Assembly (NCBI RefSeq): GCF_910592395.1
Contig: NC_088316.1
Span: 6,820,001 to 6,884,000, forward strand
Direction of reading: 5' to 3'
Length of the DNA stretch: 64,000 nt
From: Lineus longissimus
Lineage: Eukaryota > Nemertea > Pilidiophora > Heteronemertea > Lineidae
The position numbers and the translations under genes are program-made. Within the stretch, counting starts at the first letter, position 1. Each line of letters opens with the position of its first letter. The notes under the pieces are model-generated. The model had not been told where the DNA came from and searched no databases. It saw only the letters and a list, made by a program, of their open reading frames with translations. This document shows positions 52,278 to 63,022 of the stretch, piece by piece.

Positions 52278-54965
52278 TCAACACTCCAAGGGACACAATC
52301 GGACGATTGGGCGGAGCATTGTTTTCTCACCAACTTGGATTCTGGCGACTCTGGTGTGACCATCCTTTCCAGGAAATACCTCCGTTATCCGGCCAAGAGG
52401 CCAGGTTCCCCTTGTTGAACCTGGGTCGGCGACGAGAACGACAGTGCCAACAGTTAAGTCTTTCTTGGTATCTCTCCATTTCTGACGGTGCTGCAACAGT
52501 GGAAGCCATTCACTCTGCCAACGTCTCCAGAAATGCTTAAGGAGATCTTGAACTCTTCTCCATCTTCTGGCAGGGCTGAAACGGGTTCCATCGATGGTAT
52601 CAATGACTTCTGGTGCAAACTGACCCCCACATTGGCCATGCAGAAAGTGATTAGGGGTGAGTGGCATTTCATCCCTAGCATCTGCAGACTGGTATGTGAG
52701 CGGTCTCGAGTTAAGAAGCGCCTCAGCTCCGGTAAAGGCAGTCTGCAGTTCTTCATCTGTGATATCGGCTCGTTCTAAGATTGCTTTTATCGCTCGTTTG
52801 GCACTCTTGACTAAACTTTCATGAAGACCCCCAAAATGTGGACCCAATGGGGGGAAGAAAGTCCACTTTACTCCTTGTCCGGCTGTCTCTCGAACAATCT
52901 TATCCCTATCGAGTTGGGTGATCAGCTCCATAAGTTCTCTATTGGCACCCACGAAATTACTACCATTGTCTGATGTCATCTCCAGTGGGACCCCTCTTCG
53001 ATTGACAAAACGGTGGAAAGCATTAAGGAACGAGTCTGTATTCATTGAGTACGCCATCTCTAAATGCAGGGCTCGGGATGCGTGGCATGTGAAAAGGCAC
53101 AACCATCTCTTTGTTTGAACTCTTCTGCTCTGTTTCGTGAGAAAAGGCCCAGCGTAATCGACGGATGTGACAGTGAAGGCTCGAAGAGGCTGAGTTACCC
53201 GTGACTTTGGTAACGGAGCCACAACTTGGTTGACGATTCTTGCTTTCCTACGTTTACAGAAGTTACAGTTGGCCTCACCATCTCGGACCTCCTCACGACC
53301 ACGGATTATCCAGTATTTTGCCGATAGTGCTGCAAGTGTTTGATTTGTAACAGCGACGTGGTGTCCCTGCTCATGGTACGCCTGTACAATCAGCTGAGTT
53401 GTTCGATGTTTTCTTGGTAGAACTATGGGATGCTTAGCATCAAAGGTCAGATTTTCTGCATACTCCAACCGACCATCAACTCGTAGGATCTGATCCCTGT
53501 CTAATTTTGACTTTAGACTAGCAAGTGGACTCGACTTAGGAAGCTCCCTTCCGTTCTTCAAGGCTGTAAACTCGTCTTTGAATGATTCGACTTGAGCTTG
53601 TCTGATGAGGAAAAGTTCAGCATCGTGGATTTCTTCAGCTGTGAGTTCGCCTCTTGTTCTCGAGACTGGTGATGTTGTGCAATTCTCCAAGAAACGTTGC
53701 ACCCATGCATGGAGTCTGGTTAATCGCAGCCAACTTGAGTGATGTGTTGGATCCAGCCGTGTATCTAACAGATTGACTGCTCCGGTAGTGAACAATCCAA
53801 TCTCTGTTGTCTTGACTTCATCAACTGCTTCAGCTCCTCTCTCGAACTGGTTTTCTGGCCACTCTGTCTTGTGTTCAAGAAGAAACGCTGGACCCCTCCA
53901 CCACAGCTGCTGACTGACCAAATCTGCTGCTTTGACTCCTCTTGACGGTAAATCTGCTGGATTCTGTTTAGTGGCGATATACCTCCATTGACTTGGATCT
54001 GTATGGCTTTGTATTTCCCCTACTCGGTTGGCTATGAAGATTTTCAACTTTCGACTTGGGCGTCTTATCCACCATAGGACATTTAAGCTGTCGGACCAGA
54101 ACGTGACATCTCGAAGGGAGACTTTTAAGGCTGTTACAACTGACTGGGCTAGCTGTAAGTTGAGAATTGCCATCATCTCGAGTTTTGGTATACTGGTAGC
54201 GACAAGGGGAGCGACTTTGGTCTTTGAAGCTATCAGACGTGAAGTTACCATGCCGCTGTCATAGGTAACTCTGGTATAGATGGCTGCTCCATGTGCATCT
54301 GCTGATGCATCTCCAAATGAATGTATCTCGATGCTGACTGCCTTCTCTTGAAGTTGGATACATCTCGGTACTTTTGCCTCTGCCAAATAAGATATCTCAG
54401 TCATCCAATCTCTCGCTTTCTTCTCCAAGATTTCAGGAACCTCATCATCCCAATCGATTCCACTCGCCCAAACTTCTTGCATCAGCATTTTTCCTCTGAC
54501 AACGTATGGGGAGACCAATCCCAGCGGATCAAATATTGAAGCAACTTTCCTCAGCAGGCTTCTCTTGGTTATCTTGAAATCTTCTTCTGGGGCTGTCAAG
54601 TGGAAGGTAAACACGTCTTCTTCAGCAAGCCAAAGAACTCCAAGTGCTTTAACAGAGGGCAGCTGTCCTTCTTCTAGGTTGATTTCTGAGGCTCTGTCAG
54701 TTTCCGGTATACGGGCTAGTACAGCTGATGAGTTCGACAACCATTTTCTCGGGTGCATGGCTGCTCCTTTCAAAAGTGATGACAATTCTTCATACAGCTG
54801 ACATCCCTCTTTGATTTCAGCAAGGCTGTCCATGGTGTCGTCCATATACGTCGAGTTCAATACCGATTCAGCTGCCAATGGAAACTCTTCCTGGTGACGT
54901 CGAGCATGCTCCTGGACGACTAACTGTGCTTGAAAAGGTGACGAGTTGATCCCAAAAACGACTCT
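52278..54965 (-). pseudogene. BEL/Pao pol, part after the internal stop (RT end, RNase H, integrase)
   Basis: 866 codons from the first Met, in frame with the upstream ORF. The order is the rest of the RT (FGINSSPFQAQ, NSTYMDDTMDS with the YMDD catalytic box), RT connection (SIFDPLGLVSPYVVRGKMLM), RNase H (IHSFGDASADAHGAAIYTR), the integrase zinc-binding region (HHVAVTNQTLAALSAKYWI, CNFCKRRKA), the integrase core with Asp in TSVDYAGPF, Asp in EMTSDNGSNFVGA and Glu in LHESLVKSAKRA, and the DUF5641-type end (LTPNHFLHGQCGGQ, RRWRRVQDLLKHFW). All catalytic residues are present. Only the TAG at 54966-54968 separates it from gag-protease. Confidence 0.93.
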
Positions 54966-57900
54966 CTAGAATTCATAGATCTCTTGTTTCCTCGACTGGT
55001 CCAGATCTCTCCAAATAAATCGGAAGTATGATCTCTGGGATGGATTGACAGATATCTGCAAGTACATCTGGGAAATGTCACATACTAGAGCGATCGGTTT
55101 CTGGCGAAATCGCAGCAAAACATCAAAAAGTTCAAGTTGAAGTTTCGGTCCTTGATGAATCTTGTCGTTCAAAGATGTCCCATTACTTTTTGCTGAGGCG
55201 TCAAATACAATTCTCGTCTTCGTTGTGGCTTTATCTGGTCTCACGACTGCAAAATGCGGCAAATACCAAGTGTTCTCCTCTGCTGTACGATCTTCACCAT
55301 CAGGAATCTTCTTGACGTATCCTTTCTCAAGATACTGCGTGATGACGTTCTGATAACTTTGTGCTATCTCCTTGTCTTTCAGCAGTTTCCGTTCTGTGCT
55401 CACTAGCCGCTTTTCTGCCATTTCTCGGCTACCTGGCATGGACGGTGCCTGATCTCCCTTCCATGGAACATCGATTTGATATCTATCTTCCACGACCTTG
55501 AGACTCTCCTTCGTCTTGGTAAAAACCTGGCTCTCTTCCGGACTCATGACCTGCTTGCTGTGAACGACACTTTCTACCTCCCAGAAGCGACGCAGTGTGT
55601 TGTCAATATCAGGTGAAATCATCTCGGAAAACGATGTGGTGTGACTAAAGTAAGAATGAGCAAAGTTCGTAGAGTCACTGCTGCCATTAGCATTAGGTAT
55701 CGGTCCAATGCATGTCCATCCAAGGCCTGTCTTCCTTGCAACAGGCTCACCCGGTTTGCCGATTATCTCCTGATACGCGAGGTGAAGCTCGGGATAGTCT
55801 GCCCCAATCAACACATCAACAGTGCAACGCCTTCCTGCTTTCGGAAAAACAATGTTCTTCAAATGCGTGTACTGACTGCTATGAACATTCCAATCTTCAT
55901 GACGTAAATCCCCAGTGATATTGTCAACAGTTCTGGCATTGAACACAATGTCAACTTTCCTATCTAAACTCTCCAAACCGATTTCAACTGGCATAGTCAT
56001 AAAGGTTTTTGTCGACCCGTTTAGAACGTTAACTCGTGCTTCTGATATCTGTCCTCGAAAGCCAAGCTCTTCTGCTACTCCAGAGTTGATGTAACTCGAT
56101 GTACTGGCATCATCCAGTAATGCGTTGACTTTTAATCGCTGTCCCTTTGATTTCAGTATCACTGGAACTGTCCTCAGGGCTACTGGCTGTCGGTGTCCTG
56201 TTGCCATGGTTATACAATGTGAACTGCCTGGATGATCAGTTTTCTCAACTTGCTTCTGTGCATCCTTCTCCTTACTATTGCCTGCTTTCTTCTTCTGCTG
56301 AGCTCCACGTTCCTGACGTCCCTCACTCCTATGCAACAGACGGTTATGACTGTCAGTGCATCCTCCAATCCCGCATTTGCTGCTTCTTGGACAATTTTCT
56401 CCGAGGTGAAAACTTGACAGGCACCGAAAGCAAAGTTTACGATCCTTTGCCACCTGCCATCGATCTGGAATGTTCTTTTCCTTAAAAGCTGTGCAGTGCC
56501 AGATTGCATGATCTTCACTCTTGCACATCTGACATATCCGTTGTGATGCACCTCTGGAATCATCAGCGTTCTGCGTGACAAGCGTTCGCCCGCTTGTTTT
56601 CTCTGTTTTCCTATGGCTATGCTCCTTAGCATTGCTATGCTCTTTGGCGGTGCTATCATTGTAATGTCCTGGTGTTCCGAACAGCGGATCATTGGCTTCT
56701 GTTGCTGCCAATGACACAAACTTCACAAACTCTGCGATATTTGGATAATTTCCGGTTACACGGGCAGTCTCCACCGCTTTACGTCTCCATCTGTTCTGTA
56801 GGTGTAATGGTAACCGTTCGGACATGACGCGTATCGATCTCATTGTGTCGATTTCTGAAACCTTGTTCATCGAAACAAAGACTTCCAGACAACTGTTTAG
56901 GTCATCTGCGAACACCTGAAGACCGCCAGAGTCAGCAGCACGTATAGCTTTCCCCAGTGATACTCTGTCCAACCATGCCTTTGTTATGACAAATTCATTG
57001 CCAAATCGCTCCTTCAAGATTGCACGCGCCCTGACATACCCCTGGCTCGAGTCCATCATGGTGCAACACTCAATCACTTGTCTTGCATTGCCCCTACAGT
57101 ACTGTAACAACTGCATCAACTTGGTGTCATCACTAATGCTGGGCTTGTTGCCAACCGCACTGTCAAAACTACGAATGAATGTCCAGTATCTCAGCGGATC
57201 ACCGCTAAATGTCACCAGTTCCACTTTGGGTAACTGAACAGCGTCTATAAGCTTTATCAGCGGCTGCACTTCTGAGTGGTCACTACTAACACTCGTTGAT
57301 TTCTTGTCACGATCAGACTGAGAGTCATGAGTTCCATTCGTCGGACTGATGGCGATGTCACAAGCGGTTTTTAGCGTACTAACTAAACACTCCATCGAAC
57401 TACAAAGGTCCTCAGTGAAACCTGCTGTGACTGCATACTCCTTGGCTGCCTCCCTCTCATGGCTTGTGGCAACTGGGATAAACTGCGACGAATTCACATT
57501 TAGTCCAACACCTCCAAGCTGGTCTCGATTATCACTATCAGGCACAGCACGATTAACAGGCGGCAAACAGTCCTCATATTGAAGTTGCATTCTTGGCGTT
57601 TCCAACACAGGAGACAGCTGATCATTGACATTGTTGCGTCTTGCCAATGATCGCCTTGGTGCAGGCACAGGTCTTGATCTTGGACTTGGCATAGGGGTAG
57701 GCCTACGAGGGCTATCATAAGTCTGCTGGATCTCCGGACTATGTTCACGAATGATGTTAGGACGAGGTTCACGAGTAAGACTGGGACTAGGTTCACGATC
57801 ACGAGCACGAATGTGTCTATCAAGTTTTTCAGTCTCCGTTTCTATCTGGAGCTTCAACGCAGCCATTCTGCGACGCAGATGCGTCCTTAAAATGTCACGC

Positions 57901-58022
57901 TCCATTCTGGTAATGGAATCCTTGTGGGCAACCACTGGTTCCTCGTTTTCTCCCAAAAACAACATGACATGTTCCCCCTGCACATAGCCACGTGCTTCGG
58001 CCGCGGGTGGACTGGCGGCCAT
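54966..58022 (-). CDS. BEL/Pao gag, protease and RT N-terminal part
   Basis: 1018 codons, starting MAASPPAAEARGYVQ at 58022, 110 bp inside the 5' LTR. An N-terminal coiled region (MERDILRTHLRRRMAALKL) and Pro/Arg-rich linker are followed by the DUF1759-type capsid region (residues ~275-450; LVTFSGDPLRYWTFIRSFDS, LMQLLQYCRGNARQVIECC). Zinc-knuckle-like motifs (CQMCKSEDHAIWHC, CFRCLSSFHLGENCP, CGIGGCTDSHNRLLH) come next. The DUF1758-type aspartic protease shows LLDDASTSSYINS (Asp with Ala-Ser). The RT begins at EENTWYLPHFAVVRPD and shows RIVFDASAKSNGTSLND and ALVCDISQMYLQI (catalytic Asp), then stops in the middle of the palm at YEF-TAG. Termination here would leave a Gag-Pro product without a working RT. 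Confidence 0.94.
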   Translation of the reverse strand: MAASPPAAEARGYVQGEHVMLFLGENEEPVVAHKDSITRMERDILRTHLRRRMAALKLQIETETEKLDRHIRARDREPSPSLTREPRPNIIREHSPEIQQTYDSPRRPTPMPSPRSRPVPAPRRSLARRNNVNDQLSPVLETPRMQLQYEDCLPPVNRAVPDSDNRDQLGGVGLNVNSSQFIPVATSHEREAAKEYAVTAGFTEDLCSSMECLVSTLKTACDIAISPTNGTHDSQSDRDKKSTSVSSDHSEVQPLIKLIDAVQLPKVELVTFSGDPLRYWTFIRSFDSAVGNKPSISDDTKLMQLLQYCRGNARQVIECCTMMDSSQGYVRARAILKERFGNEFVITKAWLDRVSLGKAIRAADSGGLQVFADDLNSCLEVFVSMNKVSEIDTMRSIRVMSERLPLHLQNRWRRKAVETARVTGNYPNIAEFVKFVSLAATEANDPLFGTPGHYNDSTAKEHSNAKEHSHRKTEKTSGRTLVTQNADDSRGASQRICQMCKSEDHAIWHCTAFKEKNIPDRWQVAKDRKLCFRCLSSFHLGENCPRSSKCGIGGCTDSHNRLLHRSEGRQERGAQQKKKAGNSKEKDAQKQVEKTDHPGSSHCITMATGHRQPVALRTVPVILKSKGQRLKVNALLDDASTSSYINSGVAEELGFRGQISEARVNVLNGSTKTFMTMPVEIGLESLDRKVDIVFNARTVDNITGDLRHEDWNVHSSQYTHLKNIVFPKAGRRCTVDVLIGADYPELHLAYQEIIGKPGEPVARKTGLGWTCIGPIPNANGSSDSTNFAHSYFSHTTSFSEMISPDIDNTLRRFWEVESVVHSKQVMSPEESQVFTKTKESLKVVEDRYQIDVPWKGDQAPSMPGSREMAEKRLVSTERKLLKDKEIAQSYQNVITQYLEKGYVKKIPDGEDRTAEENTWYLPHFAVVRPDKATTKTRIVFDASAKSNGTSLNDKIHQGPKLQLELFDVLLRFRQKPIALVCDISQMYLQISVNPSQRSYFRFIWRDLDQSRKQEIYEF

Positions 58023-58132
58023 TTTACTTTTCGTCAGATCGATTCGATATCATTTTTAAAACACTTCAAAAGTCTATTTCATAATGTCTCTTTTCCGTTA
58101 AATCTTCATATAACTAGGCTCTGCTACCAATA

Positions 58133-58317
58133 TGTTTTGAAGGATGATCTTATTTCCATTCTTCTTTCGTTGTTACCGTTTTATTGGCGATTTTACTTAA
58201 CAAAACTCGAATTCAAACTAAACTCTTTCGTCTTTATTTGTCCACCAACACCACCAACATTTGTCACATTCCACCTCGACCGTGCACTGCCGAAGACACT
58301 TTTATACCTTGTAAACA
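58133..58317 (-). repeat. 5' LTR of the BEL/Pao element
   Basis: Pair of 50881-51065. Drives transcription leftward toward gag-pol. The candidate primer-binding site lies just left of it (about 58118-58130, reversed). Confidence 0.96.
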
Positions 58318-58322
58318 TCAAT

Positions 58323-58857
58323 GAAGGTACATTTCAGGGGTTAACGTTTTGAGATTTTTTTCAAACTAATGTAGATGACATCCCACAACTCTCCAACAAA
58401 GGAAAGTCATATCTGGACATTTTTGGAGAAATGAGAGACATTTCAGAGTGGTACAACTGTGCCAAAGCGACGAAAGAGGACAAAATCGACAAAAAGTCAT
58501 GATTTTGCAGCCAACAGCACCAAATTCAAAGACCTGCCCTGGCCAGAATAAGCAAGCTATGGAGCTGAAAATTTAAGATGTGATTTAGGAATATCTTTGC
58601 TGCTTAGGGCACAACTTTCAGAATCAAGGGCTAAGTAGTTTCAAAGAAATTACAAAATGAATGGCAACACAACAAGACTTGTAAAAATGAAACCGAACTT
58701 AGACCGGGGTTAGGTTGACTCTTATTTGGGTCAAATTAAGTTTTTTTCTCATTATTTTAGCTTGTTTTGACCTTAAATCATCAGCAATACAATATTCTAA
58801 ATGAATTAGAGCACATTCAAATTTTTCACTATATTGACCCAAAATGTAGTGTAAATG
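58323..58857. other. Segment trapped between the two MITE copies
   Basis: Together with AAT at 50878-50880 this 0.54-kb stretch lies between the MITE copies and is bounded on both sides by AATG. No open frame or domain; AT-rich. Confidence 0.5.
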
Positions 58858-59300
58858 GAGACAAGACCACAATTGATTTTTTAAGCCTTTTAGCAGTTAA
58901 ATTGTCAATATTTGACCGCGACGCATCAAAGAATGCGTCAAGTAGTGAAACTGAAATTCGGATATGATATACGGGTTAGTCTTGCGAGTAACTGGTGCGA
59001 TGGAAATTGGTGATTGACCACGGAAATTTTTTTATAATCGACAAATTAGACAGACTTTGATATTTCCACTGTTTTCAGCCAACTGGCAGAAAAAACTCAA
59101 AACACGCCCCCTATTACCCAATTAGCAAAATTCGAAATTAATTTTTTCATCAAATAATTTCTTTATATCTGTAGACTTGCCACAGCAAATATTTTTTCAA
59201 TACCTCTCCAAATATGTACTTGAGAGTAAAAAACATGCACTCGTCTAATTGATAGGCCTCGACCCTCCAACCTATGAATATTCATTAGTGGTCTTGTCTC
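58858..59300. mobile_element. 443-bp MITE, copy 2 (uninterrupted)
   Basis: GAGACAAGACCAC at 58858 and GTGGTCTTGTCTC at 59288-59300 form 13-bp terminal inverted repeats. Very similar to copy 1. Left flank AATG (58854-58857), right flank TTAA (59301-59304). No coding sequence. Confidence 0.9.
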
Positions 59301-59716
59301 TTAAAAAACTCGTTGTAGGGAACGAAATGTATGGGCGGTTTTTGCCGCAAATATTCACCAACGCGCGAGGGATAGATAGCAAGTTACTCCTAGAAGTCGA
59401 TGAGGCGTATAGTTCGTGGCGCGTACAGCTGTAATTTCTAAAATCTGCATTTCCTAGAATCGTCGTGAGGGATAGATACCGCGAGCTCTAGAACCCGCAG
59501 GTTCTAGAACCGTGAGCGATAGATCTCGTGAGGGATAGAAGTTCCAAAAAAATCCGTTATGTGGCGCCACTGTCGCATATTGACGTCGTCGTATTGTTTT
59601 TGCTGTAAGCGACACTACTGTCAGTTGACCTCAACACGTGGTACTTGTGTACCGGTACTTTGTCACTGTCAGAAAGCGCGTACATGCGTAGGCTACTTTC
59701 GTTGCAATTTTAAAAA

Positions 59717-59893
59717 TGTGCGACCAGTCGCAGCTGCAACAGGCAGCACTACTGCTTCAGCAAGTAGTGCAGATTTTAGACCAGCAACAGCCCGATCAGC
59801 TGCAGCCGAGACAGCCTCCAGCAGAGGCTTGTGATATAAACTCGAGTATAAACCCTGATTCTACACCACGAATATGCGACAGTGGCGCCACAT
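59717..59893 (+). CDS. Short Gln-rich open frame in the fold-back loop
   Basis: ATG at 59717 opens 58 codons (MCDQSQLQQAALLLQQVVQI, then LDQQQPDQLQPRQPPAEACD) to TAA at 59891-59893. It is a leucine/glutamine coil of the sort found at the start of some retroelement Gag proteins. Its last dozen codons run into the fold-back MITE that begins at 59875, so the original reading frame was probably longer. No homology can be claimed. Confidence 0.3.
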
Positions 59894-60384
59894 AACGGAA
59901 ATTGTTTGAACTGCTATCGCTCACGAGATAGTGTCGCCACATAACGGATTTTTTTGGAACTTCTATCCCCCACGAGAACTATCGCTCACGGTTCTAGAAC
60001 CTGCTGATTCTAGATCTCGCGGTATCTATCCCTCACGACAATTCTAGGAAATGCAGATTTTAGAAATTACAGCTATGCGCGCCACGAATATGGGCGGTTA
60101 TTGCCGCAAATATTCACCAACGCGCGAGGGAAAGCAAGTGACTCCTAGAAGCCGATGAGGCGTATAGTTCGTGGCGCGTATAGCTGTAATTTCTAAAATC
60201 TGCATTTCCTAGAATCGTCGTGAGGGATAGATACCGCGAGCTCTAGAATCCGCACGTTCTAGAACCGTGAGCGATGATAGATCTCGTGAGGGATAGAAGT
60301 TCCAAAACAATCCGTTATGTAGCGCCATTATCTCGTGAGCGATAGCAGTTCAAACAATTTCCGTTATGTGGCGCCACTGTCGCA
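59875..60384. mobile_element. 510-bp fold-back MITE with ~215-bp arms
   Basis: Ends TGCGACAGTGGCGCCACATA (left) and its inverse (right), with TA on both sides (59873-59874, 60385-60386). The arms pair almost completely (59875-60090 with 60171-60384), leaving an ~80-bp loop (TATGGGCGGTTATTGCCGCA through AGCCGATGAGGCG). Within the arms the words GAGGGATAG, GAGCGATAG and TCTAGAA repeat. The same arm sequence forms parts of the larger element around it and of the copy at 63583-63892. Confidence 0.85.
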
Positions 60385-60617
60385 TAATCGTATTATTTTT
60401 GCTGTACGCGACACTGCAACATCATCATTTTCGTGCTACTTCGCCAATTTATGATTTACAATGATTATTCTGTTCTACTACAGCTGCGACTGGTCGCACA
60501 TTTTTAAAATTGCAACGGAAGTATCCTACGCATGTACGCGCTTTCTGACAGTGACAAGTACCACGTGTTGAGGCCAACTGACAGTAGTGTCGCTTACAGC
60601 AAAAACAATACGACGAC

Positions 60618-62770
60618 ATAACATAACATAACATAACATAACATAACATAACATAACATAACATAACATAACATAACATAACATAACATAATTTATTTCT
60701 CTCCAAAAAACCCTTTCGGGTATAAGAGGTTACATGATTTAACATTTACATATGGTGGACCAAGCTGATGAATTCTTTACAAAAACTATGAATATTGTCT
60801 AAGTTTACCCGGGAACATTTAGTCATAATGCGATGGAAAAATTCATGATAAAAAACCTGAGGTATTTCTTTTAAGTTTGGAAACAACCTTACTCGCATGT
60901 GACGGAAATACGGACACGTAATAAAATAATGAAGTTCGTCTCTTACACAAACCTGGTCACAAAGACCACAAATATTTTCTGCAGTTTCATTTCTATACAT
61001 TCTCGTTACTGTTTCTGGGAATTTTATAGATCCAGTACGAAATTTACAAATACTGACCGTTTGATATAATGGTAATTTTTTAACATAGGGCTCCATATTC
61101 AGGTTTTGTTTAAACATTCTATAAATTGTACATCTGAAATCGTTATTTACCTCGTTTCTCCATAGTTGTTCACACTGGTCTCTCATTATCTGTTCAACTG
61201 CAATTTTCAGTTCTCGTAGGGACAAAACCTCGGGAGTATACCAAATTTGAGTGAGGCCACAGCTGTCTAGAACAGTTTTCACACTTTTACACCAGCCTTG
61301 GTTTAAATAACCCTTGTCTAAATGCTCCCTAGTTATGTTATAAAAGATATAAGCCCATTTATCTGTTTTTCCAATTCTGAGTCTGTTCCAAAAAGATAAC
61401 ATTCGCACGGCTATGTGAATCTTCAAAGAGTGTCGCCCAAGTTCTCCCATTACCATTACTGTAGGAGTTCTTAACGGTAATCGTAGCAAATCTTTGCAAA
61501 ATTTAACTTGTACACGATCCAGCTACTCGGTGTTTTGGTTACCCCACACCTCACTACCATATAGCAAAACTGGTGTGACTACTTTGTCAAATATGTCTAG
61601 ACTCAATTCGACCGTAAGAGAAAGTCTTCTACACGCTCTCAGTACACCAAACATGGCTTTCATACCTTTATTATATCTATCTTTTATTGCCCTCGCAAAA
61701 TTTCCATTATATGAGAATTTTACGCCTAAGTACGTGAAATGGTCTACCAACTCGACCCTACCCCCATTATATCTAAATTCCGGTATATTTACTCTAAGCT
61801 TTCCCCGAGAAAAAAATCATTGCCTTGGTTTTCTTAATATTTACCATCAGATGCCACTCCTCACAGTAATCGTGCAATAAGTTCAGGGCGTTTTGTAACT
61901 CGTTAGGATCATCTGCCATAAGAATCATATCGTCCGCATACAATAATATTGCCAGCTTCAAAAAAATCTCCAAGTTGTCTAAAAACTCACATCGGCTATT
62001 GATATGTAAATCAGAAGGACCATTAAAACCATGGTCGTTCAAAAAAAATACAAAATCGTTTAGATATAACGCAAATAAGAGTGGCGACATATTTTCGCCC
62101 TGCCTAACCCCTATGGAACACGGAAAATAATCTGATCTATTATTGTTAATCTGAACACACGATTTCGTTTTATCATACATATTTACCATGACATTCAATA
62201 TTTTACCGTTTATACCATTTCCAATAAGTTTACGCCAAAGTCCTAACCTCCATATTTTATCGAAAGCTTGTTTGAAATCAATAAATACCACATATAAGCG
62301 TTTGCCCTTACTCAAATACAAATCAATCAAACACTTCAGAACAAAAACATTGTCCATGGTAGAGTAACCTGATCTGAAACCTGTTTGTTCTTCACCTAAT
62401 ACCTCGTGTAAATTCACATACTCGTCTAACCTGCTGTTTAAAATAGCTGTGAACAATTTACCTAAACAGCTTAATAAAGTAATACCTCTGTAATTCTCAC
62501 CCTTTGTTCTATCACCCTTGTTCTTATAGATTGGTTTTATAATGCCATTAATCCAATTTGTCGGTATGCATCCACTGTCCAAAATTCTGTTGAACAAATT
62601 ATAATAAAAATCTATCAAATACTCCCCGGTGTTAATGATAAGTTCGTTTGTAATACCGTCAACTCCACTGGCCTTTCTCCGCTTCAATTTTCTTATTTGG
62701 GTAAAAATTTCCCCCTCTCTATCTGCCTATTCAACACTTCATCTCCCCTGTTTATCTGCTCAGTAGTCAT
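60618..62770 (-). mobile_element. 5'-truncated non-LTR retrotransposon with (TTATG)n tail
   Basis: Inserted in the right arm of the fold-back element with a 6-bp target duplication GACGAC (60612-60617, 62771-62776). On the minus strand it begins inside the RT coding region and ends with ACCCGAAAGGGTTTTTTGG, AGAAATAAA and a (TTATG)n microsatellite (60618-60690). Such pentamer tails are typical 3' ends of some LINEs. Confidence 0.92.
60746..62687 (-). pseudogene. LINE reverse transcriptase and C-terminal region
   Basis: The RT runs over 61794-62687: KRRKASGVDGITNELI, PIYKNKGDRTKGENYRGITL, QTGFRSGYSTMDNVF, YVVFIDFKQAFDKIW (Asp), IGVRQGENMSPLLFALYLND and ILLYADDMILMA (YADD), then YCEEWHLMVNIKKTKAM. 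A frameshift near 61795 leads to YLGVKFSYNGNF and TPVLLYGSEVWGN (61523-61750). A stop near 61520 precedes the last part (60746-61489), which has CRTGSIKFPETVTRMY-like text and a Cys/His motif (CGLCDQVCVRDELHYFITCP). Two lesions plus 5' truncation mean it is dead. Its GVRQGENMSPLLF and YADD context separates it from the CR1-like element at 2925; I do not assign a clade. Confidence 0.87.
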
Positions 62771-63022
62771 GACGACGTCAATATGCGACAGTGGCGCCAC
62801 ATAACGGATTTTTGGGAACTTCTATCCCTCACGAGATCTATCGCTCACGGTTCTAGAACCTGCTAGAGCTCGCGGTATCTATCCCTCACGACGATTCTAG
62901 GAAATGCAGATTTTAGAAATTACAGCTGTACGCGCCACGAACTATACGCCTCATCGGCTTCTAGGAGTAACTGTTATCCCTCGCGCGTTGGTGAATATTT
63001 GTGGCAATATCGCCCATATACT

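Larger units (their letters stand above)
50881..58317 (-). mobile_element. BEL/Pao LTR retrotransposon, complete
   Basis: 7437 bp with 185-bp LTRs (50881-51065 and 58133-58317) that start TG and end CA and differ at two positions, about 1%. The 5-bp target duplication is TCAAT (50876-50880 and 58318-58322). A polypurine tract (GGGGAAGGGAGA on the minus strand, 51066-51077) abuts the 3' LTR. A candidate primer-binding site (TGGTAGCAGAGCC) lies 2-3 bases inside the 5' LTR. Gag, protease, RT, RNase H and integrase lie in a single reading frame broken by one TAG. Confidence 0.97.
59328..63022. mobile_element. Large fold-back element (long inverted arms)
   Basis: The left arm runs 59328-59735, from TATGGGCGGTTTTTGCCGCA through the GTGAGGGATAGA / CCGTGAGCGATAG region, CCGTTATGTGGCGCCACTGT, and on to GCGACACTACTGTCAG and TTGCAATTTTAAAAATGTGC. 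The right arm is the inverse in two pieces, 60470-60617 and 62771-63022, separated by the LINE at 60618-62770. The loop holds a separate 510-bp fold-back MITE and a short Gln-rich open frame. No transposase is seen. Confidence 0.75.

Noticed and set aside
52488-52778. Plus-strand open frames of 60-100 codons within the BEL/Pao, gypsy and LINE coding regions
   Set aside because: All are antisense shadows of clear domain-bearing genes on the minus strand.
59559-59834. 91-codon open frame with Cys-rich start over the fold-back arm
   Set aside because: The same text occurs inverted at 60470-60620 as repeat arm, and the frame is not conserved between the arms.
60618-60690. Telomere-like pentamer array (ATAAC)n
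   Set aside because: It directly follows a LINE 3' end and lies between target duplications, so it is the LINE tail.
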